Assembly (NCBI GenBank): GCA_018650445.1
Contig: JABIFX010000230.1
Span: 1 to 56,638, forward strand
Source: Fidelibacterota bacterium
GTDB lineage: Bacteria > Fidelibacterota > UBA8477 > JABMPR01
Direction: 5' to 3'
Length of the DNA stretch: 56,638 nucleotides
Position numbers and translations under genes: made by a program. The notes beneath the pieces are model-generated. The model saw only the letters and a list, made by a program, of their open reading frames with translations. It ran no database searches and was not told where the DNA came from. This document shows, piece by piece, positions 37,641 to 46,661 of this stretch. How positions within the stretch are numbered: the first letter of the stretch is position 1; every line of letters starts with the position of its first letter.

Positions 37641-38521
37641 CCTCGATCTTGCATTCTATCTTCAGGCTTAATTTCAACCATATCAAGACCCTTCATGGCC
37701 TTCCCAAGACCTTCGGAAATCTCGGCCAGCTTTTCGGGTTTATCATAAAATGTTGCAGCCTGAACGATAGCCTTGGCCATGGCTTCAGAGTCCTCAGATT
37801 TAAAAATACCTGAGCCCACAAAAATGGTTTCAGCACCGAGTTGCATCATAAGAGAAGCATCAGCTGGTGTTGCGATACCACCGGCTGAAAAATTTGGTAC
37901 AGGAAGCTTGCCCGTCTCAGCGACTTGCGCAACCAGATGATATGGTGCCCCCATGTTTTTAGCTGCTGCCATGAGCTCATCTGTTCTCAGTATGCTCAAA
38001 TTAGCCATTTCCGTAGTAATGGTACGCATATGGCGAACCGCTTCAACAATATTTCCAGTGCCAGGTTCACCTTTGGTGCGGATGAGGGCAGCTCCTTCAC
38101 CGATACGACGCAAAGCTTCGGCCAGATTTGTGGCCCCACAGACAAATGGAGTTTTAAAGTCATGCTTCCAGATATGGTTCGCTTCATCAGCAGGAGTCAA
38201 TACTTCGCTCTCGTCGATATAATCAATTTCTAAAGCCTCAAGTATTTGAGCCTCGGCAAAATGACCGATACGACATTTGGCCATCACGGGTATGGAAACA
38301 GCCTTTTGAATTTCTTTAATCATTTGCGGATCAGAAGCTCGTGCGATTCCCCCATCCCTACGGATATCAGCTGGTATTCTCTCCAGTGCCATTACAGCGA
38401 CTGCACCTGCTTGTTCTGCAATTTTTGCTTGCTCAGGTGTAGTCACATCCATAATCACACCACCCTTGAGCATTTCAGCTAATCCTGTTTTTACTTCAAA
38501 CAGCTCTTTTGTCATTTTCAT
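37634..38521 (-). CDS. pdxS: Pyridoxal 5'-phosphate synthase lyase subunit
   Basis: A 295-aa TIM barrel that makes PLP directly from ribose-5-phosphate, glyceraldehyde-3-phosphate and ammonia. It is strongly conserved: [55 protein letters not shown] (active-site Lys about 81), [31 protein letters not shown] and [20 protein letters not shown]. Pairing with pdxT shows the DXP-independent PLP route, even though dxs is also nearby. Confidence 0.97.
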   Translation of the reverse strand: MKMTKELFEVKTGLAEMLKGGVIMDVTTPEQAKIAEQAGAVAVMALERIPADIRRDGGIARASDPQMIKEIQKAVSIPVMAKCRIGHFAEAQILEALEIDYIDESEVLTPADEANHIWKHDFKTPFVCGATNLAEALRRIGEGAALIRTKGEPGTGNIVEAVRHMRTITTEMANLSILRTDELMAAAKNMGAPYHLVAQVAETGKLPVPNFSAGGIATPADASLMMQLGAETIFVGSGIFKSEDSEAMAKAIVQAATFYDKPEKLAEISEGLGKAMKGLDMVEIKPEDRMQDRGW

Positions 38522-38549
38522 AATCTCCAGAAACTTATAGTGTCAATAT

Positions 38550-39413
38550 TTACACACGTGATTTCACGTGTAAGTTATTCAAATGTTCAACGACTTCTTC
38601 AATGAGATCATCTGGTGAGGAAGCGCCTGCTGATACGCCAACTGATTCAGCCATATCAAACCAGCTTTCCTGTATATCAAAAGCATTTTCAACCATATAT
38701 GATCTGGGATTTAAAGAAAGCGATACTTCATGCAATCTTTTCGTGTTGGCACTGGTGAAGGAGCCTACAATGACCATGACATCTGAGATGGGAGCGATTT
38801 CTTTAATCTGCCCTTGATTTCGTCTGGTTGGAAAACAAACGGTATTCACAAATCTCAGATCAAATATTTTCATAGAGAGGATGCCAATAATTTCCTGAAC
38901 ATTCTCTATCATTTGTGTGGATTGGGAGACAACGCCTGCCTTCTTCATCCTCGGCAGTGCCTCTGCCTCAGCGATAGTTGCAATGATGACAGCTTCTGGA
39001 ACTTGAGCCCTGATGGCCACCACTTCATCATGACCGTGATCACCGATAATGATTAGCTTTCTGCCTTCTCTATCTAGTTTTTTGATTTTGTCATGTATCT
39101 CATGAACTAAGGGACAAGTAGCATCCACAATAGTGAGTTCTTTTTGGCCCGCTTCAGCCCATAGCTCTGGAATGGTTCCATGTGCCCTAAAGAGGACTGG
39201 AGCATCCGTCACTTCATCGAGGGAGTCAACAACTTTTACGTTTTCGTGAGCCAGATCATTCACCACACGCTCATTATGGACAATATCCCCTAACATATAA
39301 ACTTTGCCGTGTTCCCGAGCTACGTCACGAGCTTTCTCAATGGCATCCCGTACCCCAAAGCAAAAGCCAGCATCCTTTGCGACTCTAATTTTCAAATGGT
39401 CAGGCATTTTCAT
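38550..39413 (-). CDS. ispH: 4-hydroxy-3-methylbut-2-enyl diphosphate reductase
   Basis: A 287-aa iron-sulfur enzyme that performs the last MEP-pathway step to IPP and DMAPP. The three cluster cysteines are in AGFCFGVRDA, VDATCPLVHEIH and VNTVCFPTRRNQ. Substrate-binding sequences MLGDIVHNERVV, LFRAHGTIPE, IIGDHGHDEVVA, VIVGSFTSANTKRL and SVGVSAGASSPDDLIEE are present. Its start overlaps the nrnA stop by 14 nt. Confidence 0.96.
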   Translation of the reverse strand: MKMPDHLKIRVAKDAGFCFGVRDAIEKARDVAREHGKVYMLGDIVHNERVVNDLAHENVKVVDSLDEVTDAPVLFRAHGTIPELWAEAGQKELTIVDATCPLVHEIHDKIKKLDREGRKLIIIGDHGHDEVVAIRAQVPEAVIIATIAEAEALPRMKKAGVVSQSTQMIENVQEIIGILSMKIFDLRFVNTVCFPTRRNQGQIKEIAPISDVMVIVGSFTSANTKRLHEVSLSLNPRSYMVENAFDIQESWFDMAESVGVSAGASSPDDLIEEVVEHLNNLHVKSRV

Positions 39414-40431
39414 CCCATTTATTTATCGCTATGATGGTTTCCTTGACAATTGCTGCAGCAGCTTCCTCCAGGGTTCCATCTACATGGCAACCTGCAGCAA
39501 AGGCGTGGCCACCTCCACCAAAAGATTGGGCAACCGAATTAATGGGTATTTTACCCTTGGATCTAAAACTCACATCAACCTTTGAACCGGACATCTTGGT
39601 AATAGAAATGCCGACTTCAACGCCCTTGATGGATCGAATAAAGTCCGAAAGTGAATTCATGTCATCTGGAACAGCTCCCAGAGGGCCAATATCGTCGAAA
39701 TCAATGATGGACCAGGCCAATCGTCCCTCGCATTCGTATTTCAATTCACTCAGAAGTTTCTGAATGACCTGAAGCCTGCCAGGGGTATTCAAGTCTTCAT
39801 AAAGATAGACATATAGCTCATAAGGTTTAACACCTGCTGCTACCAAATTGGCTGCGGCCAGTAGGGTTTCAGGATCTGTATTGTTAAATCTGAAATTTCC
39901 AGTATCGCTCATCATGGCTGAATAGATAGGGATGGCGATCTCAGTGCGAGAGTTTGCCTCCTCATCCATGAAATTAATAAGGTCATAAATGAGCACACCA
40001 GTTGAACTGGCTGTGGGGAAATCATATTGTACATCAAATTGAGATTTGTCACCGGGATGATGATCAATACTCACTTTAGTGATATCAATCGATTGAAGGT
40101 CTGCACCAATATCCATCAGCCGATCGTAATGACCAATATCAAAGGCGATAAATACGTCTGATTCTACAATGAGTTTTGCGTGTTGAGCTGTATCATAAAC
40201 CTGAATTTCACCATTATTAGGCAGGAATTCAAGATTGACGCGTAGAGGAGATGGATTCAGGATATGAACCGTCTTGCCAATTGATGTTAAAAATCTCGCT
40301 AATGCTAACTCAGATCCCACTCCATCCGCGTCTGGTTGCAGATGCGTGGAGAATACAAACCTATCATTATCGACCAGTAAAGTCCTTAGGACTTCCCAGT
40401 TTCTTAGCTCCCCAGTTCGATCAAGACTCAT
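39400..40431 (-). CDS. nrnA: Bifunctional oligoribonuclease/pAp phosphatase (DHH family)
   Basis: A 343-aa DHH-DHHA1 phosphoesterase. Metal motifs are STHLQPDADGVGSELAL, FDIGHYDRL and the SIDHHPGD triad (DHH). The C-terminal DHHA1 domain carries GGGGHAFAAGC. NrnA degrades nano-RNAs and, in some bacteria, pAp; relatives hydrolyse pApA, the c-di-AMP product, which is relevant because cdaA is present in this genome. It opens the long minus-strand series that runs to the gap gene. AGAGGT lies about 11 nt before the ATG. Confidence 0.88.
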   Translation of the reverse strand: MSLDRTGELRNWEVLRTLLVDNDRFVFSTHLQPDADGVGSELALARFLTSIGKTVHILNPSPLRVNLEFLPNNGEIQVYDTAQHAKLIVESDVFIAFDIGHYDRLMDIGADLQSIDITKVSIDHHPGDKSQFDVQYDFPTASSTGVLIYDLINFMDEEANSRTEIAIPIYSAMMSDTGNFRFNNTDPETLLAAANLVAAGVKPYELYVYLYEDLNTPGRLQVIQKLLSELKYECEGRLAWSIIDFDDIGPLGAVPDDMNSLSDFIRSIKGVEVGISITKMSGSKVDVSFRSKGKIPINSVAQSFGGGGHAFAAGCHVDGTLEEAAAAIVKETIIAINKWDENA

Positions 40432-40709
40432 TTATGTAAAAATACCTCTAAAAAATATCTTCATTTTCACTTCATCGAATTACTCTCGAATCCGAAACAT
40501 TGAATATATTCTTTAACCCATCAGATACAAACGATTCAGCGATCAGATCAATAAAAACCAGGCTTTTACAATCATGATATAAATTGGGATATTTAAGTAG
40601 TTTTTTAGTACGTATTCTGGACAGAAATGTGGGCTGAGGAATGTCGATGAAATGATTGATTTGTTATGTGTTTATTGATCGAAATATTAAGTTCAAGAGC
40701 TTTATCAAA
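40432..40709. other. 278-bp intergenic region upstream of nrnA
   Basis: This gap separates the gpsA stop from the nrnA start, both on the minus strand. It should hold the promoter of the nrnA-to-gap series. The best candidate I see is weak: TTGTAT, 16 bp, TATATT about 95 bp before the ATG. I see no hairpin with a T tract, no RNA gene and no credible ORF. Confidence 0.4.
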
Positions 40710-41720
40710 CTAACTGATTGAGTGCCGCTCTCTCCTGGGAGCGCGACCCATCAATTCTTCCACAGCAGTAGCTGGATCTTTTTCCTCAAATAATACTTGA
40801 AATATTTGTTCTGAGATGGGCATCTCAACACCTGTTTTAGCAATAAGTTGATGTACTGACCTTGCAGTATTGATACCCTCGGCAACCATCTTCATTTCAG
40901 CCAGGATTTCTTTCAGTTTTCGACCTTTTCCCAACTCAAAACCAACATGTCTATTCCGACTATGGGTACTGAGACATGTTACAACGAGATCGCCCATTCC
41001 ACTAAGGCCGGCAAATGTCTGTTCTTTTGCTCCAAGAAATACACCAAGACGTGTCATTTCAAAGAGTCCACGAGTGAGCAAGGCAGCTAAAGTATTATCA
41101 CCATACCCCATACCAGCGAGGATTCCAGCTGCAATGGCGATAACATTTTTTAATGATCCACCATACTCAACTCCGAGAATATCCACATTGGTGTATACTC
41201 GTAAGGTATCCGACATAAAAGCATTCTGTACAATCTGTCCAGAAGCTTCATCTGCACAAGCGGCCACAATGGTCGATGGCATTTCCTGAACGACTTCTTC
41301 AGCATGTGTTGGACCATACAAGGTAGATATTTTGCCAACCGGGTGGTCTGGAAGTGCATGTGCAATCACCTGACTCATGGTTCTTAAAGAATCATTTTCA
41401 ATACCTTTGGCCACATTCACGATGATGGTTTCCGCAGAAATTGAATTAGACAATTTTGACAGCGTCATCCCAACAGTATGTGAAGGAATGGCTACGAGAA
41501 TAATCTCTTTATCGCTTACGCAGGCCTCTATATCCATGGTAAAGCGCAATTCAGATGGTAAGGTCACGCCAGGCAGAAAATCTGGAAGTTCTCTGGTCTC
41601 CTGAGCTTGCTTGAAATCTTTCTCAAGATAAAACCAGACAACAACATCATGCCCATTCTTGAGCAAATGCATCGCCAGAGTCATGCCCCAGCTTCCGGAT
41701 CCTACTACTGCAATTTTCAT
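40710..41720 (-). CDS. gpsA: Glycerol-3-phosphate dehydrogenase [NAD(P)+]
   Basis: A 336-aa cytoplasmic enzyme that makes sn-glycerol-3-phosphate for phospholipid synthesis. It has the N-terminal Rossmann motif VVGSGSWGMTLAMHLLKNGH, NVAKGIE, the STLYGPTHAEEV loop and catalytic Lys in GGSLKNVIAIAAGI. C-terminal LSGMGDLVVTCLSTHSRN and MVAEGINTARSV complete the family pattern. It follows the terminator of the acyl-CoA synthetase gene, so it is probably transcribed separately from that gene. Confidence 0.96.
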   Translation of the reverse strand: MKIAVVGSGSWGMTLAMHLLKNGHDVVVWFYLEKDFKQAQETRELPDFLPGVTLPSELRFTMDIEACVSDKEIILVAIPSHTVGMTLSKLSNSISAETIIVNVAKGIENDSLRTMSQVIAHALPDHPVGKISTLYGPTHAEEVVQEMPSTIVAACADEASGQIVQNAFMSDTLRVYTNVDILGVEYGGSLKNVIAIAAGILAGMGYGDNTLAALLTRGLFEMTRLGVFLGAKEQTFAGLSGMGDLVVTCLSTHSRNRHVGFELGKGRKLKEILAEMKMVAEGINTARSVHQLIAKTGVEMPISEQIFQVLFEEKDPATAVEELMGRAPRRERHSIS

Positions 41721-41737
41721 GGATTGAATCCCGTTCT

Positions 41738-41773
41738 AATATAAAGAGCCCCTGATGATGACCAGGAGCTCTG
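41738..41773 (-). terminator. rho-independent terminator after the acyl-CoA synthetase
   Basis: The minus strand reads AGAGCTCCTG, an 8-nt loop and CAGGGGCTCT, then TTATATT. The stem is 10 bp with one G-U pair that forms only in this orientation. The T tract is short and interrupted. Confidence 0.62.
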
Positions 41774-41796
41774 TATCTTTTATAGCATTATTTATT

Positions 41797-43584
41797 CTAT
41801 TCGTAAAGGGCGTCCAGCTTTGCTTTATAGCGTTCTTCAACGACCCGTTTCTTGATTTTCAGTGTGGGAGTAAGTGTACCGTCTTCGACACTGAATTCCT
41901 GCGGTAGGAGGATGACTTCTTTTACAGCTTCATAGCTGCTGAAGTTTTGCATGATACGTTCAACCTCAGTCATAAGCATTTCATATACTTTTGGATTTTC
42001 ACTTAGTGCTTCAGGAGTCACATCCGTGATCTCATTATCAGCAGCCCACTCGCCTACTTCCGTGAAATTTGGGACAAGAATAGCAGATACAAATTTTCTG
42101 CGGTCTCCGTGAACCAGGGCTTGTTCAAAGAACTTGCTCATACAGAGAGCACCCTCGATTGGAGCAGGAGCAATATTCTTACCACCTGCCGTCACAATGA
42201 TGTTCTTTTTGCGATCTGTAATTCTGAGATATCCTTCCTCAATGATGCCAATATCACCAGTATGGAACCATCCTTCTTCATTGATGGCTTCTCTGGTTCC
42301 TGCGTCATCCTTGTAATAGCCCTTCATGATATGGGGGCCGCGTGAGAGAATTTCACCATCATCAGCAATCTTAACCTCAACACCATCGATGGTTGGACCT
42401 ACGGTCCCAAATCGAAAATCATGGGGTGGATTTAATGTGATAACTGGAGATGTCTCGGAAAGGCCATATCCTTCAAGTATTGTGATACCTGCAGCATCAA
42501 AAAATCGTCCGATATCAGCTCCCAGTGGTGCTCCACCGCTGGCAAACAATTTAAATTGCGTTCCCAGGAGTGCTTGAACCTTACCAAATACAAGTTTATC
42601 GGCTCGTTTTTTCTTCTTTGCTAATTTGGGAGAAATGGTTCCAGAGTTGCGAGCATCTACATACTCAAAACCTGTTTTGACAGCCCAACCGGCAATTTTA
42701 CGTTTGATAAAAGAGCCAGCTGCAAACTTGGCCTGGACCCCAGCGTACATCTTTTCGTAAAGCCGCGGGACTGACATTGCTACAGTAGGATTAACTTCCG
42801 ACAAGTTAGCAATAACCTGCTCCATTGATTCAGCATAAGTGATATTTGCACCTACGTGTGTACCCACATAGTCACCCAGCCTTTCAAAACTGTGACTGAG
42901 TGGCAAGAATGATAAGAATTTATCCTCATCTGTGATTCCCAAACGTGCATTACATGATTTAATATTGCTTACAAGATTGCTATGCTTCAACATAACGCCC
43001 TTGGGATTTCCCGTAGTCCCACTCGTATAAATAAGAGTCAAAATATCGTCGGGAGTAACGCTAAGTGCCTGAGTCTCATAGTCATAGGCGCCATCAGATG
43101 AAGCGAACGTTTTGCCCTTTTCCATAAGTTCATTAAAGGATATGACATCTGGATCATCATATGATAATGATTCATCAAAATAGACCACTGACTTCAATTC
43201 AGGACAGTCTGCTTTGATCTGGAGAACCTTGTCCATCTGGCTTGCATCCTGAGCAAAGACGAGTTTTGAATCGGAATGAGCAACGATGTATTGAACCTGA
43301 CTCGCAATCAAGGTTGGATAAACAGTCACAGAAGTAGCACCTCTTGTGGCTATGGCATAGTCTGAATAAGCCCATCGTCGGCAATTCGTGGATAGAATGG
43401 CTACATTATCATTTGGTTGGATCCCAAGAGATGCCATACCATAAGACGCATTCTTCACCATTTCATATATATCTTTGCCCTTATCTCCTACCCATTCGCC
43501 ATTAACTTTCTCAGTAAATAATTCTGTGTCAGCATGGCTTTTTGTGACATTAAGAAACATTTCTGCAATCGTCCTAAATTCCAC
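41797..43584 (-). CDS. Long-chain acyl-CoA synthetase (AMP-forming)
   Basis: A 595-aa ANL-superfamily ligase that activates fatty acids to acyl-CoA through an acyl-adenylate. It has the P-loop LIYTSGTTGNPKGVMLKH (about 187-204), LPLSHSFERL, ASGGAPLGADIGRFF, the linker EGYGLSETSPVITLNPP, GWFHTGDIG and ITDRKKNIIVTAGGKNIAPAPIE. The last of these carries the family lysine region. It resembles the FAA1/FadD15 group of about 600 aa with a long C-terminal segment. Together with the acyl-CoA mutase it points to acyl-CoA metabolism. It is divergent from tRNA-Leu. Confidence 0.9.
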   Translation of the reverse strand: MEFRTIAEMFLNVTKSHADTELFTEKVNGEWVGDKGKDIYEMVKNASYGMASLGIQPNDNVAILSTNCRRWAYSDYAIATRGATSVTVYPTLIASQVQYIVAHSDSKLVFAQDASQMDKVLQIKADCPELKSVVYFDESLSYDDPDVISFNELMEKGKTFASSDGAYDYETQALSVTPDDILTLIYTSGTTGNPKGVMLKHSNLVSNIKSCNARLGITDEDKFLSFLPLSHSFERLGDYVGTHVGANITYAESMEQVIANLSEVNPTVAMSVPRLYEKMYAGVQAKFAAGSFIKRKIAGWAVKTGFEYVDARNSGTISPKLAKKKKRADKLVFGKVQALLGTQFKLFASGGAPLGADIGRFFDAAGITILEGYGLSETSPVITLNPPHDFRFGTVGPTIDGVEVKIADDGEILSRGPHIMKGYYKDDAGTREAINEEGWFHTGDIGIIEEGYLRITDRKKNIIVTAGGKNIAPAPIEGALCMSKFFEQALVHGDRRKFVSAILVPNFTEVGEWAADNEITDVTPEALSENPKVYEMLMTEVERIMQNFSSYEAVKEVILLPQEFSVEDGTLTPTLKIKKRVVEERYKAKLDALYE

Positions 43585-43660
43585 GACAGCTCCTCCTTCT
43601 TGGGGTTTTTATTAAGTTTCGTCAATGATAAACATTTTCCCTTAAAAGCACAGCATTTTA

Positions 43661-43689
43661 TTGACACATACGCTGACAGAATGTATCAT
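43661..43689 (+). promoter_or_regulatory. sigma-70 promoter of tRNA-Leu
   Basis: A perfect -35 TTGACA (43661-43666), a 17-bp spacer and a -10 TATCAT (43684-43689) are followed by a GC-rich discriminator. CGCGCTTTCAG (43693-43703) ends 5 nt before the tRNA. This is the best promoter in the window and the same 11-nt element occurs at the two other tRNA genes. Confidence 0.85.
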
Positions 43690-43708
43690 GCGCGCGCTTT
43701 CAGAAAGA

Positions 43709-43792
43709 GCCAGGGTGGCGGAATTGGTAGACGCAGTGGACTCAAAATCCACCGGTGGCAACACTGTGGGGGTTCGACTCCCCCCCCTGGTA
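43709..43792 (+). tRNA. tRNA-Leu (anticodon CAA)
   Basis: A class II tRNA of 84 nt. The acceptor stem GCCAGGG pairs with CCCTGGT (first pair G-U), followed by discriminator A. The D arm has GGTAGACGC, the anticodon arm is GTGGA-CTCAAAA-TCCAC with anticodon CAA, and there is a long variable arm (CGGTGGCAACACTG). The T arm is GGGGG-TTCGACT-CCCCC. No CCA is encoded. It has its own promoter 20 bp upstream. Confidence 0.95.
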
Positions 43793-43977
43793 CACTCCTA
43801 CGTTCTTCGAACCACGGTGGTGCAATCTCGACTTAGCTTCCAATAGTGAGGGAACCCTCATGTTCGGAGCAGGCAGTCGCCTCCAACATTTCATTCTCAG
43901 ACCCAATTTGGCTATGGATGCCCAAGTGCATCTGATTACTTTATTTCGAATATTAAAATCACAGTATTAGGGTGCTT
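43793..43977. other. 185-bp spacer between tRNA-Leu and the deiodinase-like gene, with a 14-bp palindrome
   Basis: The spacer has no gene. At 43847-43860 lies the perfect palindrome TGAGGGAACCCTCA. It lacks a following T run, so it is not a normal terminator and may be a protein-binding site. No clear promoter for the next gene was found. Confidence 0.4.
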
Positions 43978-44643
43978 ATGACAAAAAAGTTCATTCCATT
44001 TAATAAACCCATTGATCTAACTCACGCTGAAATGCTTCGGCGATCTGCAAAATTTTATGAATTTATGAAATCCAGAAGAACTATTCGAGATTTTTCAAAT
44101 GAGGAAGTACCGCAAGAGGTTATCGATACTTGTCTCAAAACTGCAGGTACAGCACCTAGCGGTGCCAATCAACAGCCCTGGCATTTTGTTGTCATTCGAG
44201 ATTCGTCGATCAAAACGCAAATCCGCAATGCTGCCGAGGAAGAAGAAAGAATTTTTTATGAGGGACGTGCTGGTGATACCTGGTTGGAAGCACTTGAACC
44301 TCTGGGTACGGATGCAGATAAACCCTTTCTGGAGGATGCACCTGTACTCATTGCTATCTTCGAGCAAAAATTTGCGCTCACTGACCAAGGCGACAAGATA
44401 AAGCACTACTATGCCAAAGAGTCTGTTGGGATTGCAACAGGCATGCTAATTTCCGCTCTTCATAATGTGGGACTTGCAACACTTACTCATACACCCAGTC
44501 CCATGAATTTCCTGACTAAAATATTAAATCGACCGGAGGGTGAAAAACCATTTCTGCTCCTCGTTGTCGGACACCCTGCAGAGGGTGTTGAGGTACCAGA
44601 TATTGAAAAGAAGCATCTCAAAGATATCTCCAGCCAATTCTAG
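43978..44643 (+). CDS. Iodotyrosine deiodinase-like nitroreductase-family flavoprotein
   Basis: A 221-aa FMN protein from ATG 43978 (AGGG 5 nt upstream; GTG 43972 is less likely). KSRRTIRDFSNEEVP and TAGTAPSGANQQPWHFVV match the FMN-binding N-terminal part of the nitroreductase fold. Compared from memory with human IYD, the substrate-lid residues Glu157, Tyr161 and Lys182 correspond to Glu90, Tyr94 and Lys115 with identical spacing. The HYYAKESVGIATGMLISAL and TLTHTPSP segments also align. Bacterial IYD homologues reductively dehalogenate halotyrosines. It heads a plus-strand pair with an SGNH hydrolase. Confidence 0.82.
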   Translation: MTKKFIPFNKPIDLTHAEMLRRSAKFYEFMKSRRTIRDFSNEEVPQEVIDTCLKTAGTAPSGANQQPWHFVVIRDSSIKTQIRNAAEEEERIFYEGRAGDTWLEALEPLGTDADKPFLEDAPVLIAIFEQKFALTDQGDKIKHYYAKESVGIATGMLISALHNVGLATLTHTPSPMNFLTKILNRPEGEKPFLLLVVGHPAEGVEVPDIEKKHLKDISSQF

Positions 44644-44651
44644 GCGCTAGC

Positions 44652-45275
44652 ATGATATCTAAAATCGTCTTTTTTGGTGATAGCATCACGGCGGCAAGTC
44701 GTACTATCCTTAATCCTTTGGGCAACGGCTATGTTTCAATTTTAAAGGAATTATTTTTAGCTGATAGTGGTCTTGGTAGAATCCAGTTTGTCAACTCCGG
44801 CGTCAATGGACACATGGTTGGAGACTTACTCAACCGTTACCAGGCGGATGTCATGGATCACAAGCCCAATGCTGTGGTCATAAAGATTGGAATTAATGAT
44901 GCCTACAATGATTTCATCGCTGGAGGTGATCGTAAGCAGATTCAGAATTATGCAACTGGTCTTGATAAACTCATCCATAACCTACAGGCTGGCTTACCGA
45001 AGGCTCAATTCTCCTTGTTTACTCCCTATCTTATTTCGGATTCAAATTCAGAGATATTTTATTTGAGAATGAGTGAATATTGCGATGTGGTCAAGTCATT
45101 GGGTGATAAATATTCTATTCCTGTGCTTGACCTTCAATCTGTCTTTGACACTGCTGTAAAACAAAAACCGGCCCGGGAGTGGGCTGAGGATCAGATACAT
45201 CCCCAACATGATGGTCATGCCCTCATTGCCAGAGCTGCGTTTACATTTCTAAAAGAACATCCTAGTAAGAGCTAA
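44652..45275 (+). CDS. SGNH/GDSL-family hydrolase
   Basis: A 207-aa cytoplasmic esterase/lipase-like protein. Block I is VFFGDSITAASR (Ser about 10), block II the Gly in NSGVNGHMVGDLL, block III VIKIGINDAYND (Asn), and block V DQIHPQHDGHALIA (Asp and His). No signal peptide is visible. The substrate is unknown; TesA-like and carbohydrate-esterase relatives share the fold. It starts 8 nt after the deiodinase-like gene, and its stop codon overlaps the stop of the convergent dihydroorotase gene. Confidence 0.85.
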   Translation: MISKIVFFGDSITAASRTILNPLGNGYVSILKELFLADSGLGRIQFVNSGVNGHMVGDLLNRYQADVMDHKPNAVVIKIGINDAYNDFIAGGDRKQIQNYATGLDKLIHNLQAGLPKAQFSLFTPYLISDSNSEIFYLRMSEYCDVVKSLGDKYSIPVLDLQSVFDTAVKQKPAREWAEDQIHPQHDGHALIARAAFTFLKEHPSKS

Positions 45276-46588
45276 GCGTCGATTATTACTTCCCTGCCCT
45301 TGACGCTCTCATCAATTTCACCATCCTGAAAAACCACATGTCCATTTACAATGGTGGTAACTGGCCATCCCTGAGTGGTCCAGCCATCATATGGACTCCA
45401 GTTGACTTTGGTCCAGAGTTTTCCATTCTCAATAGATCGCTTTTTACCCATATCTACTAATACGAGATCTGCATCGTAACCTTCTTTGATGTGACCCTTG
45501 TTTTTAACTTTGTACAGATCCACTGGCTTCTCGCACATCCACTTGACAACATCCTCTATTTTGCACAGCCCACGGTTTGCCCGGTCAAGTAACACCGGTA
45601 ATGAAGTCTCCACCCCGGGCATACCTGAAGGAGCCTGACCAAAGGGTTTGGACTTCTCTTCATGGGTATGAGGCGCATGATCAGTGGCTATACAATCGAT
45701 CACTCCATTTACCAGACCGTTCCACAGGGCTTCACTATGCTGCAGATCCCTGATAGGAGGATTCATTTGTGCGTAGGCACCTAATTTCTGATAAACCTGC
45801 GGTGCACTCAAAAGAAAATGTTGGGGACAAACTTCTGCAGATATAGGAGCCTTCGATTTCTGGATTTCAAGATACCTCACCTCATCCAGGGTTGTCATGT
45901 GTAAAATATGTAGACGACGCTGGTATTTGATAGATAACTCAACAGCCAAAGTTGTTGCTTTTAAAGCGGCATCTGCAGGCCTGACGAATTGGTGGTGATT
46001 AAAATCGGTTGAATTTTTGTAAATTTCCTTTGCAGCATTGATAATATCATCATCCTCTGCATGGACTGCTATGAGGCGGGAGCCATTCCCAAATATATTT
46101 TCCAGATCCCTTGTATCACTGACCAGCAAATCACCAGTTGAAGATCCCATAAATATTTTAATACCCGGTACATTTTCTACACCATTGAGGACCTCAAGAT
46201 TAGTACTGGTGGCCCCAATAAAAAAGTTGTAGTTCACCACGCATTTTTCAGCAGCATTTCGTTTTCGTTCTGCCATGCCTTCAATCGTGATCGTAGATGG
46301 TTTGGTGTTAGGCATGTCAAAGAAGCTGGTGACGCCTCCTGATGCAGCAGCCATAGAGCCTGTTCTCAAATCCTCTTTGTGAGTATGTCCTGGATCACGA
46401 AAATGGACCTGGGGGTCAAGAGCGCCGGGCAATAAATAAAGGTGTGTTCCGTCGATAAGCTGTTCTGCAGCTGACTCATTTACTTCACCCAGCTGAGCAA
46501 TTTTTCCATCTCTGATAAGCACGTCCTGTTTAACAATACCTTTTGAAGAGACACATCTTGCATTTTTAATGAGAATTGGGGTAGACAT
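45272..46588 (-). CDS. pyrC: Dihydroorotase (class I type)
   Basis: A 438-aa amidohydrolase of pyrimidine synthesis. It has ALDPQVHFRDPGHTHKEDL (about 56-74), TSFFDMPNT, IKIFMGSSTG, AVHAEDDDII, LHILHMTT, CPQHFLL and CIATDHAPHTHEEK with the catalytic Asp. The first His of the usual HxH metal motif is Gln60 (QVH). Bacteroidota dihydroorotases show the same DQVHFREPG form as I recall, so this is probably a subfamily trait. Hydantoinase/allantoinase relatives are less likely. GGAGC precedes the ATG. Confidence 0.86.
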   Translation of the reverse strand: MSTPILIKNARCVSSKGIVKQDVLIRDGKIAQLGEVNESAAEQLIDGTHLYLLPGALDPQVHFRDPGHTHKEDLRTGSMAAASGGVTSFFDMPNTKPSTITIEGMAERKRNAAEKCVVNYNFFIGATSTNLEVLNGVENVPGIKIFMGSSTGDLLVSDTRDLENIFGNGSRLIAVHAEDDDIINAAKEIYKNSTDFNHHQFVRPADAALKATTLAVELSIKYQRRLHILHMTTLDEVRYLEIQKSKAPISAEVCPQHFLLSAPQVYQKLGAYAQMNPPIRDLQHSEALWNGLVNGVIDCIATDHAPHTHEEKSKPFGQAPSGMPGVETSLPVLLDRANRGLCKIEDVVKWMCEKPVDLYKVKNKGHIKEGYDADLVLVDMGKKRSIENGKLWTKVNWSPYDGWTTQGWPVTTIVNGHVVFQDGEIDESVKGREVIIDA

Positions 46589-46661
46589 CTATTGCTCCAT
46601 TTAGTGGATTTGTTGGCCATCAATATCGTACAATGTCCTTCATATCGAAACCGTTTATCAA

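Noticed and set aside
43801-43860. A rho-independent terminator after tRNA-Leu at the TGAGGG/CCCTCA palindrome
   Set aside because: No T run follows on either strand and the loop would be too small.
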